From Chondrosia reniformis (taxonomy: Eukaryota; Porifera; Demospongiae; Chondrillida; Chondrillidae): a stretch of DNA of 64,000 nt. Made by a program: the position numbers and the translations under genes. The stretch spans positions 5,656,501 through 5,720,500 of the forward strand of contig OX359189.1 of assembly GCA_947172415.1 (NCBI GenBank), written 5' to 3'. The notes under the pieces were generated by a model that did no database searches, was not told the DNA's origin, and saw only the letters and a program-made list of their open reading frames with translations. Below, piece after piece: positions 33,405-47,124 of this stretch. Positions within the stretch are counted from its first letter, which is position 1. Each line of letters begins with the position of its first letter.

Positions 33405-35821
33405 TCAGCATTGCCAAGTGCAGTAGGGGGATGCAGCACAAGCATCTCGTGTACGATAGTAGTGTTGACAGTAATAGCCATAAGTTCTCCTGTAGCGATT
33501 GCCTGTCTTTTTCTGACAGCAGTTTGACTGAGGGCTTGAGTGGCAACGTCCCCCATACCAACTACACACGCATATATACAAAAAGTAGTAAGACCTTATT
33601 TGTATATGCATTTATATTCATATATACATGTATGTACAAAAGAATTAAAAATTTTAAAGTTGTTCTTTGACTTACTAGCATCTTATTCCATAACGCTGCT
33701 GTGCCCAGTAGCAATGACTTGAGTAGTAATATGATTGGCATGACGGCCTAGGTCTGGCCTTACACTGACATCTATTTCTATCAAGAATTTCATGAGGTGC
33801 ACATTTCTTACTGCATTCACATCTACAGGAATCCTGACTGTAAGTATAGCCAGTGGAGCATCTATGTGATTGATAGCGATAACTATACCAATAGGGACAT
33901 CTACATTTGCAAGTGTACTTGCTGAAGTACTTCGGGTAGGGACAAGAATATACTCTTGGACATTTAGGTGGTTTGGTAGGTGGTCTAATGGTTGGTTTAG
34001 TAGTGGCAGTAGGCGGCTCTGTTGTGCTTGGAGTGTTGGTGGTTGCTGTAGTAGGTGGAGTGGTTTGTGTGGTTGGTGGAGTGGTTTGTGTAGTTGGTGG
34101 AGTGGTTTGTGTGGTTGGAGTTGTTGGAGGAGTTGTCGGAGGAGTTGTTGGTGTAGTTGGTGGCTGGGTAGTTATAGCCTGAAGTATATAAAAGGAAAAG
34201 TATATAGCAATTCCTTATTTACAGTCTTACAGTAGCACATATGTAGTGTTATTTAAACTTTTATACTAATGAGTATCTTTAGTACATTACCTCTGCTAGA
34301 AGTATTGATGTTGAACCTCGGGTTGTGTGTTGCAAAATTGGAAATGGATCAGCGTCATTCCAGGCAAAACAGACAAACACTGATTGGCCCTGTAGTACAC
34401 AGTATATAGCATGCAATATATGGCAAAATGTAAATAGAGTCACTTTGTAATTAATAAGTCTTCACTATAAAGTCTTGAGTGGCTAGGAAAGCTCATGTTG
34501 AAATTCGATCACTTGTAAACGCTAGCTGACATGAAATGGTTCTCTCAAATGTTTTGACAACCTACGGCTGCCTTCATCAGTAATGACAAGTAAACAAACA
34601 CTACTGTATATGTACAAAAAGCAGACAGATAGCGATAGGTCACATGAAATACAACAGAGTGTAAAACAGGAAGTATAAGTCAACAATACGTACATTGAAC
34701 CTTAATACATAAAGTGACAAGTGGGCAAATTCAAATAATAGTAAGTAAAGTGTGCTATCAGTCCAATAGGGTGGCATAGATTCCAGGCATTGGGCCCCTT
34801 CCCCTATTGAGGGGGACCTGCTCATGTTGGATATGCCAGGACTCCAACAAACAACAGGTCTGTGTGTGGGGGTGGGAATCTATCTACTAGGCTTTGGACA
34901 AGTCCATCTGGTGATCTGAGATGATTACATGTTCAGCAAGTGCTGAGGTTCAATGTATTGACTTGTACTACCTGTTTTTTCACTCTTTTGTATCTCATGT
35001 GACCTATCGCTATCTGTCTGCTTTTTGTACTTATACAGTAGTGTTTGTTTACTTGTCATTACTGATGAAGGCAGCCGTAGGTTGTCAAAACATTTGAGAG
35101 AACCATTTCATGTCAGCTAGCGTTTACGAGTGATTGAATTATAAGTCTTTATTCTATACATTTCTGATCTACTATATCTCTGTTTTGGGGTCTGAGTTTA
35201 TATCTGTGTACGTAAATATTGCTGTTTATTTCTATATACCTGTACACACAAGCATATATCCGAGATGCAATATTCTACTAACCCTTGGGATGGGTAAGTC
35301 CTCAGATGTATCACCTGTTTCAAGAAACCTCCAAAATCTAATAATAGTAAATCCATTATTTTCTTCACCACTAATGAGATTCCAACCATTAGGAATTGCA
35401 TCAATATCAGGAATTATCCGAGCAGGAGCAAAGCGATCCTATGAAGGAGGAGAACCACTTAGTAGTAAATCTATTAATATCTATATACATATACTATAAT
35501 TAACCAACTTACACTAAAATCCACTGATCCCCCATCTACCCAGGCAAAGGCAATGTCAGACCCAGGCATCATTCCATTTGGTGATATTCCAAAAGCAACC
35601 CATCCAGTGGTTTCTACTCTAACTGCAAAACTGGCATTATCTGCACTGTCTACTGACCAATACAGTTCATATCCAGTAGTAAGCTCTTCAAAATTGTCAA
35701 ATTGGGACAGCAGAGTAGGATCTTGAGACAATATTGTTTTTAGATTTAGAAAAAGCACTATACATAGTAACAGCTTCATGGTGAGAGCTGTCAGTGAGTT
35801 GAAGTGGAGTTTAGAAAACAT
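33405..35821 (-). CDS. DomB: secreted DOMON / Thr-Pro linker / Cys-rich protein
   Basis: Five exons: 35821-35513, 35438-35283, 34389-34291, 34178-33676, 33561-33405; 407 residues. It is a tandem twin of DomA: signal peptide, DOMON (GWVAFGISPNG, PGSDIAFAWVDGG), a Thr/Pro linker, CXC-rich region, and a cap exon ending YCTWQC. The linker is 27 codons shorter than in DomA (72 against 99 residues) because the short in-frame repeats differ in number and type; here they encode TPPTTQTT-like units. The first half of the second DOMON exon reads DRFAPARIIP-like sequence, where DomC and DomD have DRH. As in DomA, exon 4 runs into TAG at the donor. Both twins appear intact, with all splice sites kept. 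Confidence 0.85.
34502..35140. mobile_element. Foldback element in DomB intron 2
   Basis: Duplicate of 26133-26854 with a shortened left arm and centre. The hammerhead-like box is also present (CTGATGAAGGCAGCC at 35062), but the second box has decayed to CAAAAC. Confidence 0.7.
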
Positions 35822-36130
35822 TTTCCTTCTTATAGTGGCAAATTGCTAACGTCAGCATCACTGGTGTCACTTCCTGGGTAGGGCTTATGTTGGTATACAC
35901 TTTGTCAGGATATTTAATAACTTCAGCGTTCCACTAGTATAAATTGTTTTTTAATTGCTTGTACTAATCCTTGTTAATGAGGACCTGTCATGACCAAGCC
36001 CATGGATTGCTTGCTAACATGTGTTTGCAAAGTCTTTTAGCTTGTATGGCTACATTCCTTAATGACAGATGAATTTTCCAACACAGACCTGCCAATATTT
36101 AAGATTTGTTTGCAGACTGAACGTATTATG

Positions 36131-36790
36131 TACCCAACTTTAGTCATTCTTGTATTGCTTTTGTGTATATACATGGTATTCAGGGGATTATTAAAAGGTG
36201 CTTTTGTAAAATTACTAGACAGTATGATTTCGGATGGAATAACATGTATCTGTCCCTTATGTTACCTAATTATAAAACTAGGTAGATTCCGTAGATTTTT
36301 AAACAATCTTAATCTGTGTCTAATTGATTTCCATTATATTACAAGGAAAATTCCCCTATATTAAGTAGCACCTCCTAACTTTAGCTTGTGATGTGATGCA
36401 TGTATATTTCTCTGGAATTGTCTAATTTTTATTTCTATCTCCTGTCTTCTAACTTTGGGTTTGATTTCTCTGTCGTATATTATACTAGTTCACTGTGGCC
36501 AACCCATCAGGCTTTTGGAAATTGCAGGCTGAGGGAGGTTGAAGTGGTAGGCTTGCCGTTGCTGCTAACTCTTATAGAGATCCTGAGATCTGGTCAGATC
36601 TAATATATAGACATCCAGACCCTGGTTATTCAGAATTATGAGGAAATGACACCAGCGGTTGAAGAGGTGCATTAGGATCACTGTGCTCCATGTATTATGT
36701 CTCAAGAATTTTAGTAAATTGATCTGTTAAGCCCAATGAAAAGAATGTAAATCACCAAATAATTATTGCAATTGCAATTTACAAAGTTAT
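36131..36790. other. Intergenic, nothing recognised
   Basis: Unique-looking AT-rich sequence between duplication copy B and the LINE remnant. Short frames here have no recognisable features. Confidence 0.5.
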
Positions 36791-37650
36791 ATTTATAGTA
36801 AGGCCATGAAGGCCAGACTTGTCTATATTGGAGTGATGCAGTATTGGCAGGTGTGCGGGCTGCAAATTGGTGTACCAAGTCTTAGGCCTACTGCTATGTG
36901 AGTGGTCTTATCATCCATTTGTAGGCCTAAAATTGAGAGAGGTAATGCTTGTAAAATTCTTGAATAGCTAAGAGGGGTGCCTTGGATCTTGCGTTATGGG
37001 CTTGCTCCAGCAGCCTCTCTGCTGAGGCCTGGCAAGAAATCAGGTCCCAGATTCTTTGGAATTTTCCTGCTTCACCCTCAGGAGGGGGGAGATTATTGCC
37101 ACCTGACCAAGATGATAAGGTCTCATGGTAGTAGAGGGCATGTGGTTTGTGGAGCCGAAATGGAAGCATTTGATGAACACGGTTAGTGCAAGCGGATGAG
37201 GAGGAAAGGTAAGCTGATGGAGCCAGTTGCACCGCACTTCTAATCTCTAAGCCACCTAATTTAATTGGAAGAGTTGCTTGAGTCCAGGCCGCTTCCTGTC
37301 AGGCACCGATCACAAAACGGAAAAGGCGCTCCCAGCTCATTATTATTAGTAATATTTTCAAGGATGGAAGTAAACTTCTTTCAGTAATGCTCTCTAGAGG
37401 CCTTAGGATTCCTTTTCAGAATGTGAGTAGATGATTTCATAGACTGGAGCAATGGGGCTGGGTGGGGAGTATCTTGGTTTGTAACTGGAGCGGGTCCCGA
37501 CCCGGAACAACGGGCGCCACCTGGTCCGTGGACTCTGATTTTGTTATCCTTTCTCACAGGCATAGATCGTGAACAGACTGGGCAGATTCTGACATTAGGG
37601 GGAGAATTGGTATTGAAATTAGTATCTTGTTCGTTATTAGTCGCCATTTT
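36790..37650 (-). mobile_element. LINE remnant, internally deleted
   Basis: The minus strand encodes two pieces of one LINE protein. At 37647-37381 there is an N-terminal piece with a zinc-finger-like motif (ICPVCSRSMPV...HGPGGARC). At about 37280-36800 there is a piece of the region after the reverse-transcriptase core (LPIKLGGLEIRSAVQLAPSA, then ILGLQMDDKTTHIAVGLRLG after a frameshift). The core reverse transcriptase between them is gone. I know these motifs from LINE-like frames in invertebrates; the family is not certain. GC content is higher than nearby. Confidence 0.6.
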
Positions 37651-37992
37651 ATTAGTAGTGTTGAGTATTTTTGGCTCTTTAGAGTATATTATAGGCTGCA
37701 GGGAATACATTTGTGGATTCTTATCATGTAGCTATATCATGAAAGGTACTGCTGTATATGTATACGTATAAGTCACAAAGATTTAGTACACATCTATAAA
37801 AACAACTTAACTGGTATAGTACATCCTTTCATTAGAAGATTCACAAATGAATTAATGATATATATCAACTATTATAATTAAAAGAAAAATGCATTCTGAT
37901 TATAAAATTAATTCAAATCATGTACTTATCCTATGATTCTCTGTATGCTTGTGAAATGTGCATATGTTAAGTTAAATTATTCTTGTAATACT

Positions 37993-40900
37993 TCAACAAT
38001 GCCAAGAACAATAGGCTGATCTCCTACAGCCATCTTTGTTAAGACTACTGCACATGTATGTAGACCTCCGATCTTGGTGCAATCCATGGTGATTCATGTA
38101 CATAGGAATACAACAGGAAGGTGTGTGACATCTATTGTTATGCCATCTAAGTGTATATACAAGAAGAGAAATATACTATATAATATATATATTACAAATT
38201 GAATAGGCTCATGCACATTATACAAGAATTACATTTGTATTATCAAACCATACAGCTTGTACTGCAAGGAAAAATAAATAATACTTGCTAATGAGTGAAC
38301 AGCAAGTATATGTATCAAAAATGACCTATAATAAATATTGCCTTTTGAGGCTATGTGCCTAGTTAATTTGTTTACCTGCAAGGTCTTCCCCTGTAAAAAG
38401 TTGATTTACACTTCCAATGCTCCTGAATTGACCCACAGATGTTTGTGTTTCTGCATTTACATGTAGTGGCATCAAGGTATTCATCCGGGTCACACTTTCG
38501 ATTACAGGTACAGCCACAGGTCTCCTCATCATGGGTATATCCTTCCAAGCATTTATCATTTGGCTTTGGACATTCACAGGTACAGGTGTGGTAGTTTAAC
38601 ACTTTTCCTGTTGGACAATAGCCTATGTGGCAATTGCGAATGCAGTTACATTTTTCTTGATCCCATACGTAGCCAGGGGGACAGTATCTACGCTTGCATA
38701 GACATTCACATTTCTCTGTGTCCCAGATATATCCACTTGTGCATTTTTTCCATATACAATCACATTTACAGGTAAGTCTGTTCAACCTTTGTGAGTTTGG
38801 ACATTCTATTGAGGGACATTGACAACGACAAGTTTCATTATTCATAACCTTGCCAGTGGGACATTTATACCATCTTGGACATTCACAACCACAAGTGAAG
38901 GGATTAAAAATTTTGTTGTTCCTGTTATAGTAGCAATCCTTAGACCTTGATAACCAAGCATCCTCTGAAATGATGGCATTACAAACACACTTACATTGTA
39001 TTTCATCAAATGTGAAGCCAGCTTCACAGTCTTGTGAGTTCATGCAGCGACAGCTACAAGTGTTGGAATCAAACTCTTGGCTTCCACAACATTCAATCTT
39101 CCCATCACAAACACAGCTACAAGAGGTATCATTGAATGTCTGTCCAGCAGGACAGGTTGGTCTTGCTATACATGTACAACTACAGGTATTATTGTTAAAA
39201 TCCTGACCAGGTGGGCATTGTAGGATATCTGTACACTGACAGCTACAGGAGGTATCATTGAATGTCTGTCTAGGAGGACAGGTTGGTCTTGCTATACATG
39301 TACAATTACAGGTATTACTGTTAAAATCCTGACCAGGTGGGCATTGTAGGATATCTGTACACTGACAGCTACAGGAGGTATCATTGAATGTCTGCCTAGG
39401 AGGACAAGTCACACCACCACTGCACACACACTGACATATCTCAAAATTGAATTCATAGCCTGGTTGACAGTTGATACCTTCACCTGTGCATTGGCATTCA
39501 CAAGCAGTATTGTTAAATGTGTAACCCGGTTCACAAGTCACCTCTCTGCAAACACAGGCACATGCGTCAATGTCAAAGTCATATCCAGCCTGGCAGGTGA
39601 CAGCATCATTACAGGTGCAGTTACACACATCTGGTGATGAATCAAATATATATCCAGGTGGACAAGTTGTGTTTTCATTGCATTCACACAAGCATGTTAA
39701 ATTGTTAAATACCTGAGTAGAAGAAGACAGTTATGTACATACGCACGTATCAGAATGACTTGGTTGTTTACTGTACATACATCAGTAGAGAATATTAATT
39801 TTAAGGCAAAGCAATATATAGGCATGTTGAAGTTGGCCAAAGTCTACTAAAAGAGAATATACATTTATATATATACCTATGTACATGTTTTTGTCAGAAC
39901 ATTTTGTTATAATAGACTATAGCTTAATTAGTTTACGGAAATTCATACCATATTATATCTAGTTAAATGCATGATATCTTACCTCATTTGGCCCACAATT
40001 TAATACATTTGAACACACACATTCACATGTATCATCCATTAACTTCATTAAGTCAGGACAATCAGGTTGGGTACACTGGCAGCTACAAGAGGTATCATTG
40101 AATGTCTGCCTAGGAGGACAAGTCACATTACCACTGCATACACACTGACATATCTCAAAATTGAATTCATAGCCTGGTTGACAGTTGATACCTTCACCTG
40201 TGCATTGGCATTCACAAGCAGTATTGTTAAATGTGTAACCCGGTTCACAAGTCACCTCTCTGCAAACACAGGCACATGCGTCAATGTCAAAGTCATATCC
40301 AGCCTGGCAGGTGACAGCATCATTACAGGTGCAGTTACACACATCTGGCGATGAATCAAATATATATCCAGGTGGACAAGTTGTGTCTTCATTGCATTCA
40401 CACAAGCATGTTAAATTGTTAAATACCTGAGTAGAAGAAGACAGTTATGTAAGCACGTATCAGAATGACTTGGTTGTTTACATACATCAGGAGAGAATAT
40501 TAATTTTAAGGCAAAGCAATATATAGGCATTTGAAGTTGGCCAAAGTCTACTAAAAGAGAATATACATTTATATATATACCTATGTACATGTTTATATCA
40601 GAACATTTTGTTGTAATAGACTATAGCTTAATTAGTTTACGGAAATTCATACCATATTATATCTAGTTAAATGCATGATATCTTACCTCATTTGGCCCAC
40701 AATTTAATACATTTGAACACACACATTCACATGTATCATCCATTAACTTCATTAAGTCAGGACAATCAGGTTGGGTACACTGGCAGCTACAAGAGGTATC
40801 ATTGAATGTCTGCCTAGGAGGACAAGTCACATTACCACTGCATACACACTGACATATCTCAAAATTGAATTCATAGCCTGGTTGACAGTTGATACCTTCA

Positions 40901-43900
40901 CCTGTGCATTGGCATTCACAAGCAGTATTGTTAAATGTGTAACCCGGTTCACAAGTCACCTCTCTGCAAACACAGGCACATGCGTCAATGTCAAAGTCAT
41001 ATCCAGCCTGGCAGGTGACAGCATTATTACAGGTGCAGTTACACACATCTGGTGATGAATCAAATATATATCCAGGTGGACAAGTTGTGTTTTCATTGCA
41101 TTCACACAAGCATGTTAAATTGTTAAATACCTGAGTAGAAGAAGACAGTTATGTATGTACGCACGTATCAGAATGACTTGGTTGTTTACTGTACATACAT
41201 CAATAGAGAATATTAATTTTAAGGTAAAGCAATATATAGGCATGTTGAAGTTGGCCAAAGTCTACTAAAAGAGAATATACATTTATATATATACCTATGT
41301 ACATGTTTATATCAGAACATTTTGTTGTAATAGACTATAGCTTAATTAGTTTACGGAATATTCATATATAGCATATTGTATCCAGCTAAATGCATGACAT
41401 CTTACCTCATTTGGCCCACAATTTAATACATTTGAACACACACATTCGCATGTATCATCCTTTAACTTCATTAAGTCAGGACAATCAGGTTGGGTACACT
41501 GGCAGCTACATGAGGTATCATTGAATGTCTGCCTAGGAGGACAGGTTGGTCTTGCTATACATGTACAACTACAGGTATTACTGTTAAAATCCTGACCAGG
41601 TGGGCATGGTAGGATATCAGTACACTGACAGCTACAGGAGGTATCATTGAATGTCTGTCTAGGAGGACAGGTCACACCACCACTGCACACACACTGGCAT
41701 ATCTCAAAATTGAATTCATAGCCTGGTTGACAGTCGATATCTTCACCTGTGCATTGGCATTCACAAGCAGTGTTGTTAAATGTGTAACCCGGTTCACAAG
41801 TCACCTCTCTGCAAACACAGGCACATGCGTCAATGTCAAAGTCATATCCAGCCTGGCAGGTGACAGCATCATTACAGGTGCAGTTACACACATCTGGTGA
41901 TGAATCAAATATATATCCAGGTGGACAAGTTGTGTTTTCATTGCATTCACACAAGCATGTTAAATTGTTAAATACCTGAGTAGAAGAAGACAGTTATGTA
42001 AGCACGTATCAGAATGACTTGGTTGTTTACTGTACATACATCAGTAGAGAATATTAATTTTAAGGCAAAGCAATATATAGGCATGTTGAAGTTGGCCAAA
42101 GTCTACTAAAAGAGAATATACATTTATATATATACCTATGTACATGTTTATATCAGAACATTTTGTTGTAATAGACTATACCTTAATTAGTTTACAGAAT
42201 ATTCATAGCATATTATATCTAGTTAAATGCATGATATCTTACCTCATTTGGCCCACAATTTAATACATTTGAACACACACATTCACATGTATCATCCTTT
42301 AACTTCATTAAGTCAGGACAATCAGGTTGGGTACACTGGCAGCTACAGGAGGTATCATTGAATGTCTGCCTAGGAGGACAGGTCACATTACCACTGCATA
42401 CACACTGACATATCTCAAAATTGAATTCATAGCCTGGTTGACAGTTGATACCTTCACCTGTGCATTGGCATTCACAAGCAGTGTTGTTAAATGTGTAACC
42501 CGGTTCACAAGTCACCTCTCTGCAAACACAGGCACATGTGTCAATGTCAAAGTCATATCCAGCCTGGCAGGTGACAGCATCATTACAGGTGCAGTTACAC
42601 ACATCTGGTGATGAATCAAATATATATCCAGGTGGACAAGTTGTGTCTTCATTGCATTCACACAAGCATGTAGAATTGTTGTATATCTGATGAGTAATGT
42701 AATACAAAATTGACAATATGAAGTCAAATAGTTTCTTATATAATAAGTAGATAGAGTGTGGTTCATCTATAGACACCAGGCGGTGTGTTCAAACTTGGCA
42801 CTTAGGGCAGCCAGAAAATGTTTGTTCATATTCAAATGCAATTTCTGCATATTAATGTATAACAAACACTGCATAGCCTGAAAATTTGACGGCATTTAAA
42901 TTTGACCATTTGGCTTCAAACTGCATGGGTATATGTATTGGTGGAATTTAATTTGACAGTTTTTGCAGCTACTATGTTAAGTTTCAATGAATCCAATTTG
43001 TATATAGTGTATACAGGGAGTACTAAATATCAAGAAGAAGACAAAGATTCCCAGGGTCAATGATGAAGGGTAGAATTCCCAAAAACAGCTCTCTGGCCCA
43101 GTGAAGAAGAGAAAAAAGAAAAAAAATTCTTGTACCTATCCTCATTGAAAGCTCTCATTAGGTTTAGTTTCCCATAGGCCATTTACTCTAAAGTAGATGT
43201 AGTATGTAGGAAAATGGTATGTTAGATTATGCATTGTGACTAACCTCATTTAGGCTGCAATTACGATGGGCACACATACATTTACAGGTATCCTCATCAA
43301 ACTGCTGTAAACCAGGGCATTCAAAACCTGGCAGAATTGAGCTAGGAGGACAATCACACTTGCAGGTTATAAAATCTAATGACTTTGGCTCATTGCATTT
43401 TACATCACATATGTCAATGCACTGACAAGTGACTCGATCAAAGCGTTGTCCATTTGGACAATCAGTACTCTCTACTTCAGGACACTCTGGAGGAGCTTCA
43501 CACCGACAAAGGTTTTCGTTAAATTCCATGTTAATTCCACAGGGTTGAGGGAAGCACTCACATTCACAAGTAAAAGGGTTCAGGTCAGGCTAATGGTGAT
43601 ATGAATGACATATAATTATATAATCAAAAATATATGGAATCCAAAAATGTACATAAAAATTAATATGTAATGTACGTGCGTATGTATGCATATAGAAAAT
43701 AACTTGAATATGTACGTACATAAGTGCTACAGCAACTGTATTGCATTAATCACTGCTATAATACTGAAACTAACTGCTAATGGAAATATATAAAAACTTA
43801 CTTTTGTAGAATCATTGCATTGTATAGTAGAACAATTGCACCTGCATTCAGAAGTTAAAACCCCTGTTGAGCAAATAGACATCAGAATTTCACTGCAAAA

Positions 43901-45868
43901 GTTGTCTGTTGAACTGGGAGGGGAAGGGGTGGGTACTGGTGGCCCAGTGACTACGCTGGTTGATGGTAGGAATACGCTGGTTGATGGTAGGAATACGTTG
44001 GATGGCTCAGGTGAGAGACTAGGTGTAGTTTGTTCAACTGAGATGTCCTTGGAATGTAAACAACACAAATTACTCAAATAATATGAGTGCGTTATATATG
44101 TAGATTTATGTCAGGCATTTAATGCTTTCACTAAAACCACAATTACAGTAATTATTTTGCATTTTGGCAACACAGAAAACCGATACACAGTAAGAAAACA
44201 TACTTCAGCAAGCATGATCTGAAGTGATCCTCTCATTTGATGCAGATTGAAGGGTGGTGGATCATCATTATTCCAAGCATAGCATATAAACACTTGAGTT
44301 CCCTAAGGTGTATATTGCAAAGTTTTACAAAATTTATAACAACCAATTTTGAATGCCCATATATTGAACATGTACAAGGTACGTACAATGTACCTTGTAA
44401 CAATCAAATAAACTGAACAGAAACTAATGTAAGAGCAAGGTGGTATAAATAATCAAAGTCTTTGAATGTAATTACATACAGGTGTATGATATTTATAACC
44501 ATTTGATCAGAAATACATCACTGCAGGTATAGTAAATGCATGAGTATGTATATACGGTGACCACAGCATTACATTAGATTCCTATAGGTCCATCAAAATG
44601 TATGCTTTGAGGTAGATATTGCCACTGTATATAGATTTGAGTATCATGAGAAGGAACTACGTAGATATAGGACTATAAGGGTTCACAAGTATATATAGCA
44701 ACTGAATTATATCCACTATTTTGCATGTATATAAATTAAATATGAGGACACAAAACGAAAGCCTTACATATGCACCAATTGTCTTGTATTATATACATAG
44801 CTATGTAGGTATGTTTAACCAAACCAGCTTCTTTCCTGCTTTTGCAATTTATGGTGGTACATTCAGTTGATAGCAAACCATCAATATACACATATATACC
44901 TCATAATCATAAGCATTCTTATATAGGTTAGATAACCAAGTATATATATAGGAGAATGATGCTTTAGATTATTATTCATGTACATATATAAAAGAACTGC
45001 TATAAACAAACGTAAAGTCCATATGAAAACACAGTCTCCTTCATTTGCATGTGTTCCTGTGTATTGCAAATAATTACAACCCAAAGGAAAAACCTCATGC
45101 ATTATGTTTGAGTCTGATCAAAATGGTTCATAAGCCAAATACAATTACTTTATATTGAAGCAGGAAAGAAACTGGTTTGGTTACAAAATTATTCTTTTTA
45201 AGTGATTAGTAACAAAAGTCTAGATGCCAAAGCATATCAAACTCATAGAACCCCCCTTCTGACACCATATTCAAATTGGTGAAATTACTCCACATATTGG
45301 ATGCTTACCCTTTGGATAACTAAATCTTCAACTGAATCTCCGGTGTTAAGATACCTCCAAAACCTTATTGTCGTAAATCCATCCCGCTCTTCTCCACTGA
45401 TTAAATTCCAGTTAGATGTAGTGTCAATAATCGGTACTACACGAGTAACGGAATGTCGATCCTAGGGAAAGTAACATATCGGATATTTTTATGCAGACAT
45501 CCATAAAGAACAGACAGTAGATGGTACATTACTAAATGACTGCTTATACGACAACTTACTGAAAAAGACACTTCTCCAGAACCCCCATCTACCCATGCAA
45601 AGGCAATATCTGACCCGGGCATCAATCCATTTGGCGATATACCAAAGGCAACCCATCCAGTAGTTTGTACTCTGACGGCAAAGGTAGCATTGTCATCGCT
45701 GTCTACAGACCAATAAAGTTCGTATCTTCCGTCAGAGCCGTTGTAAAGTAATAGCGATTGATCAAATTCTGCCTGTAAAGTTGCATCTAGGCTCCCTTCG
45801 CCTTGAGAAACGTTAATTAACTTACAAACGAAGAAAAGTACAAGCGATAGCTTAACTAGTGAAAGCAT
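37993..45868 (-). CDS. DomC: large secreted DOMON / CXCXC-repeat protein
   Basis: Eleven exons: 45868-45560, 45461-45309, 44302-44204, 44047-43802, 43589-43245, 42686-42243, 41975-41406, 41130-40687, 40426-39983, 39712-38376, 38146-37993; 1514 residues. The signal peptide (MLSLVKLSLVLFFVCKLINV) is followed by DOMON (1-187) with GWVAFGISPNGLMPGSDIA and DRHS, a Ser/Thr/Pro linker (188-269, FLPSTSV repeats), and ~1200 residues of CXCXC repeats of the pattern C-P-x-G-x-x-F-(N/D)-x-x-x-C-x-C-x-C. Exons 6-9 and the first part of exon 10 are repeated modules that begin alike (CLCECNE). The last exon encodes RWHNNRCHTP...SAYCSWHC, the family cap. CXCXC repeats occur in Balbiani-ring proteins and the VEGF-C/D tail, where they are extracellular; a structural, adhesive or matrix role is plausible but not shown. 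Many NDT/NNT glycosylation sequons. Confidence 0.85.
39234..39485 (-). repeat. 126-bp coding repeat in DomC exon 10
   Basis: Two adjacent 42-residue units (CPPRQTFNDTSCSCQCTD...CSCTCIARPT) start at 39234 and 39360 with a spacing of exactly 126 bp. The same unit forms a longer array in DomD and occurs once in DomC exon 7. Confidence 0.85.
39712..42686 (-). repeat. Serial exon+intron duplication in DomC
   Basis: Exons 6, 7, 8, 9 and 10 start 711, 845, 704 and 714 bp apart. Exons 6, 8 and 9 are 444 bp and nearly identical; exon 7 is the same plus one 126-bp repeat unit. The introns between them are also near-identical (all contain CAGAATGACTTGGTTGTTTA). All these introns are phase 0, so any module can be skipped or added without breaking the frame. 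Confidence 0.95.
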
Positions 45869-47124
45869 GTTACTTTCTGTCTTGTCATTTAAAGCTAAAT
45901 GGTTTATATGTGTGATTGTATTAGCCTATATATATATAACAAATAAATATCAGTTGTAACAGTGACATTTTTTCTATGTTGGTAATCAGAAACCATTATA
46001 GTAGCCCATTATCTACTAATTAGATATGTAGAGACGATCTGATTGTATATATAGCAAACATTGCATACTTATATATAATTGCATTCTTTGTGTATCCAAT
46101 TAGTACACAGTTACAGTTAATGGTTTGCAATCATGTGTTGTATATAATTTAAGTGCACCATGTGCAAAATATATACACACTAGGCTATATACCTCATGCA
46201 ACACTAACCAAAAAGTTTGAAAATGAAAATAAAACCTTGTTGAATATATATATATAGCTATGTATAGCCTACCTAAACCTTATTAGGGTATGTAATATAA
46301 ACAGAATTGCTATAAATAACAGATAGTACACTTTATATTGTCAATCTCAATTAAATAAATTAAAACAAATTCATTCAAATGAGAAATTAAAAAAGGGGCA
46401 GGTTGGTGTTAATTATATGACCAAATCAATTCTATCACTGTATCTTAAGCACATAAATATAAAGCCATTGCCATATATACTTTGCCTATTGATTTGTGTA
46501 ATTTAGGTCATTTTATCCTGAAATTATTTATGGAGGAAGGATGTGCAAGAGAATTTCATGTGTCAGCTACTGTTCATTAGCCTAGGTCATAATGGGAAAA
46601 GGAATTAAGATCATTATATCTACACATGAAGGTATGACCTAAAACATCCTACTTATTGACACTAACTCCCAAAACAATGTCTCCTTTTGTTTGGACATTG
46701 GGACTTTGTTTCACAACACATCAGGTCATTGGAAAGTATTACATTTTCTGTAGCTGTTTCTTGTATATATGGTTATAGCATATTGTAAATATTGTTTGCA
46801 ATGTTTAATAGCAATTAAATTCCTTGAATAAGTAAAGCTTAGAGGTTTCATACTGAATTAAAACTGAAATAAATCCCTACGTCATTACTTACGGTATTAT
46901 TGGTGAACTTGTATAACTAAAGCCTTTGGTTATACCATTTTCTTTGAAGATAAATTCATAATTATCGCATATATATTATGCATATACAGCCACAATCCTC
47001 CAAGGTGAGCCAAAACAGAACAAGAAGGAAGCCATGCACATCAGAACCACATACACCTTAATCATATGCATTTTATCTTCATTAATTATTCGGTACATCT
47101 TTTAATACAACCAGATTTAACACC
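45869..47124. other. Intergenic between DomC and DomD, nothing coding
   Basis: Upstream flank of DomC, then AT-rich DNA with TA runs (45932-45946, 46243-46256). No gene recognised. Confidence 0.5.

Larger units (their letters stand above)
31896..36130. repeat. 4.2-kb segmental duplication, copy B (contains DomB)
   Basis: Same orientation as copy A (23615-27851), offset by about 8.28 kb. A copy-specific insertion near 32859-33010 includes one arm of the hairpin family seen at 10084-10177 (GAGTGGGCAGGG, ATAATATCCAGA). Exons of DomB keep the exact lengths of DomA except in the linker exon. Confidence 0.95.

Noticed and set aside
36062-36364. 100-codon plus-strand frame with a hydrophobic segment
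   Set aside because: It crosses the right end of the duplicated block, has no homologous open frame in copy A, and reads as AT-rich non-coding DNA.
40067-40354. Plus-strand ~95-codon frames repeated in the DomC exon units
   Set aside because: Antisense shadows of the repeated exons; they repeat because the exons do.
39234-42686. Regularly spaced repeats that might suggest a CRISPR array
   Set aside because: The repeats encode in-frame cysteine-rich protein with conserved splice sites, and the genome is eukaryotic.
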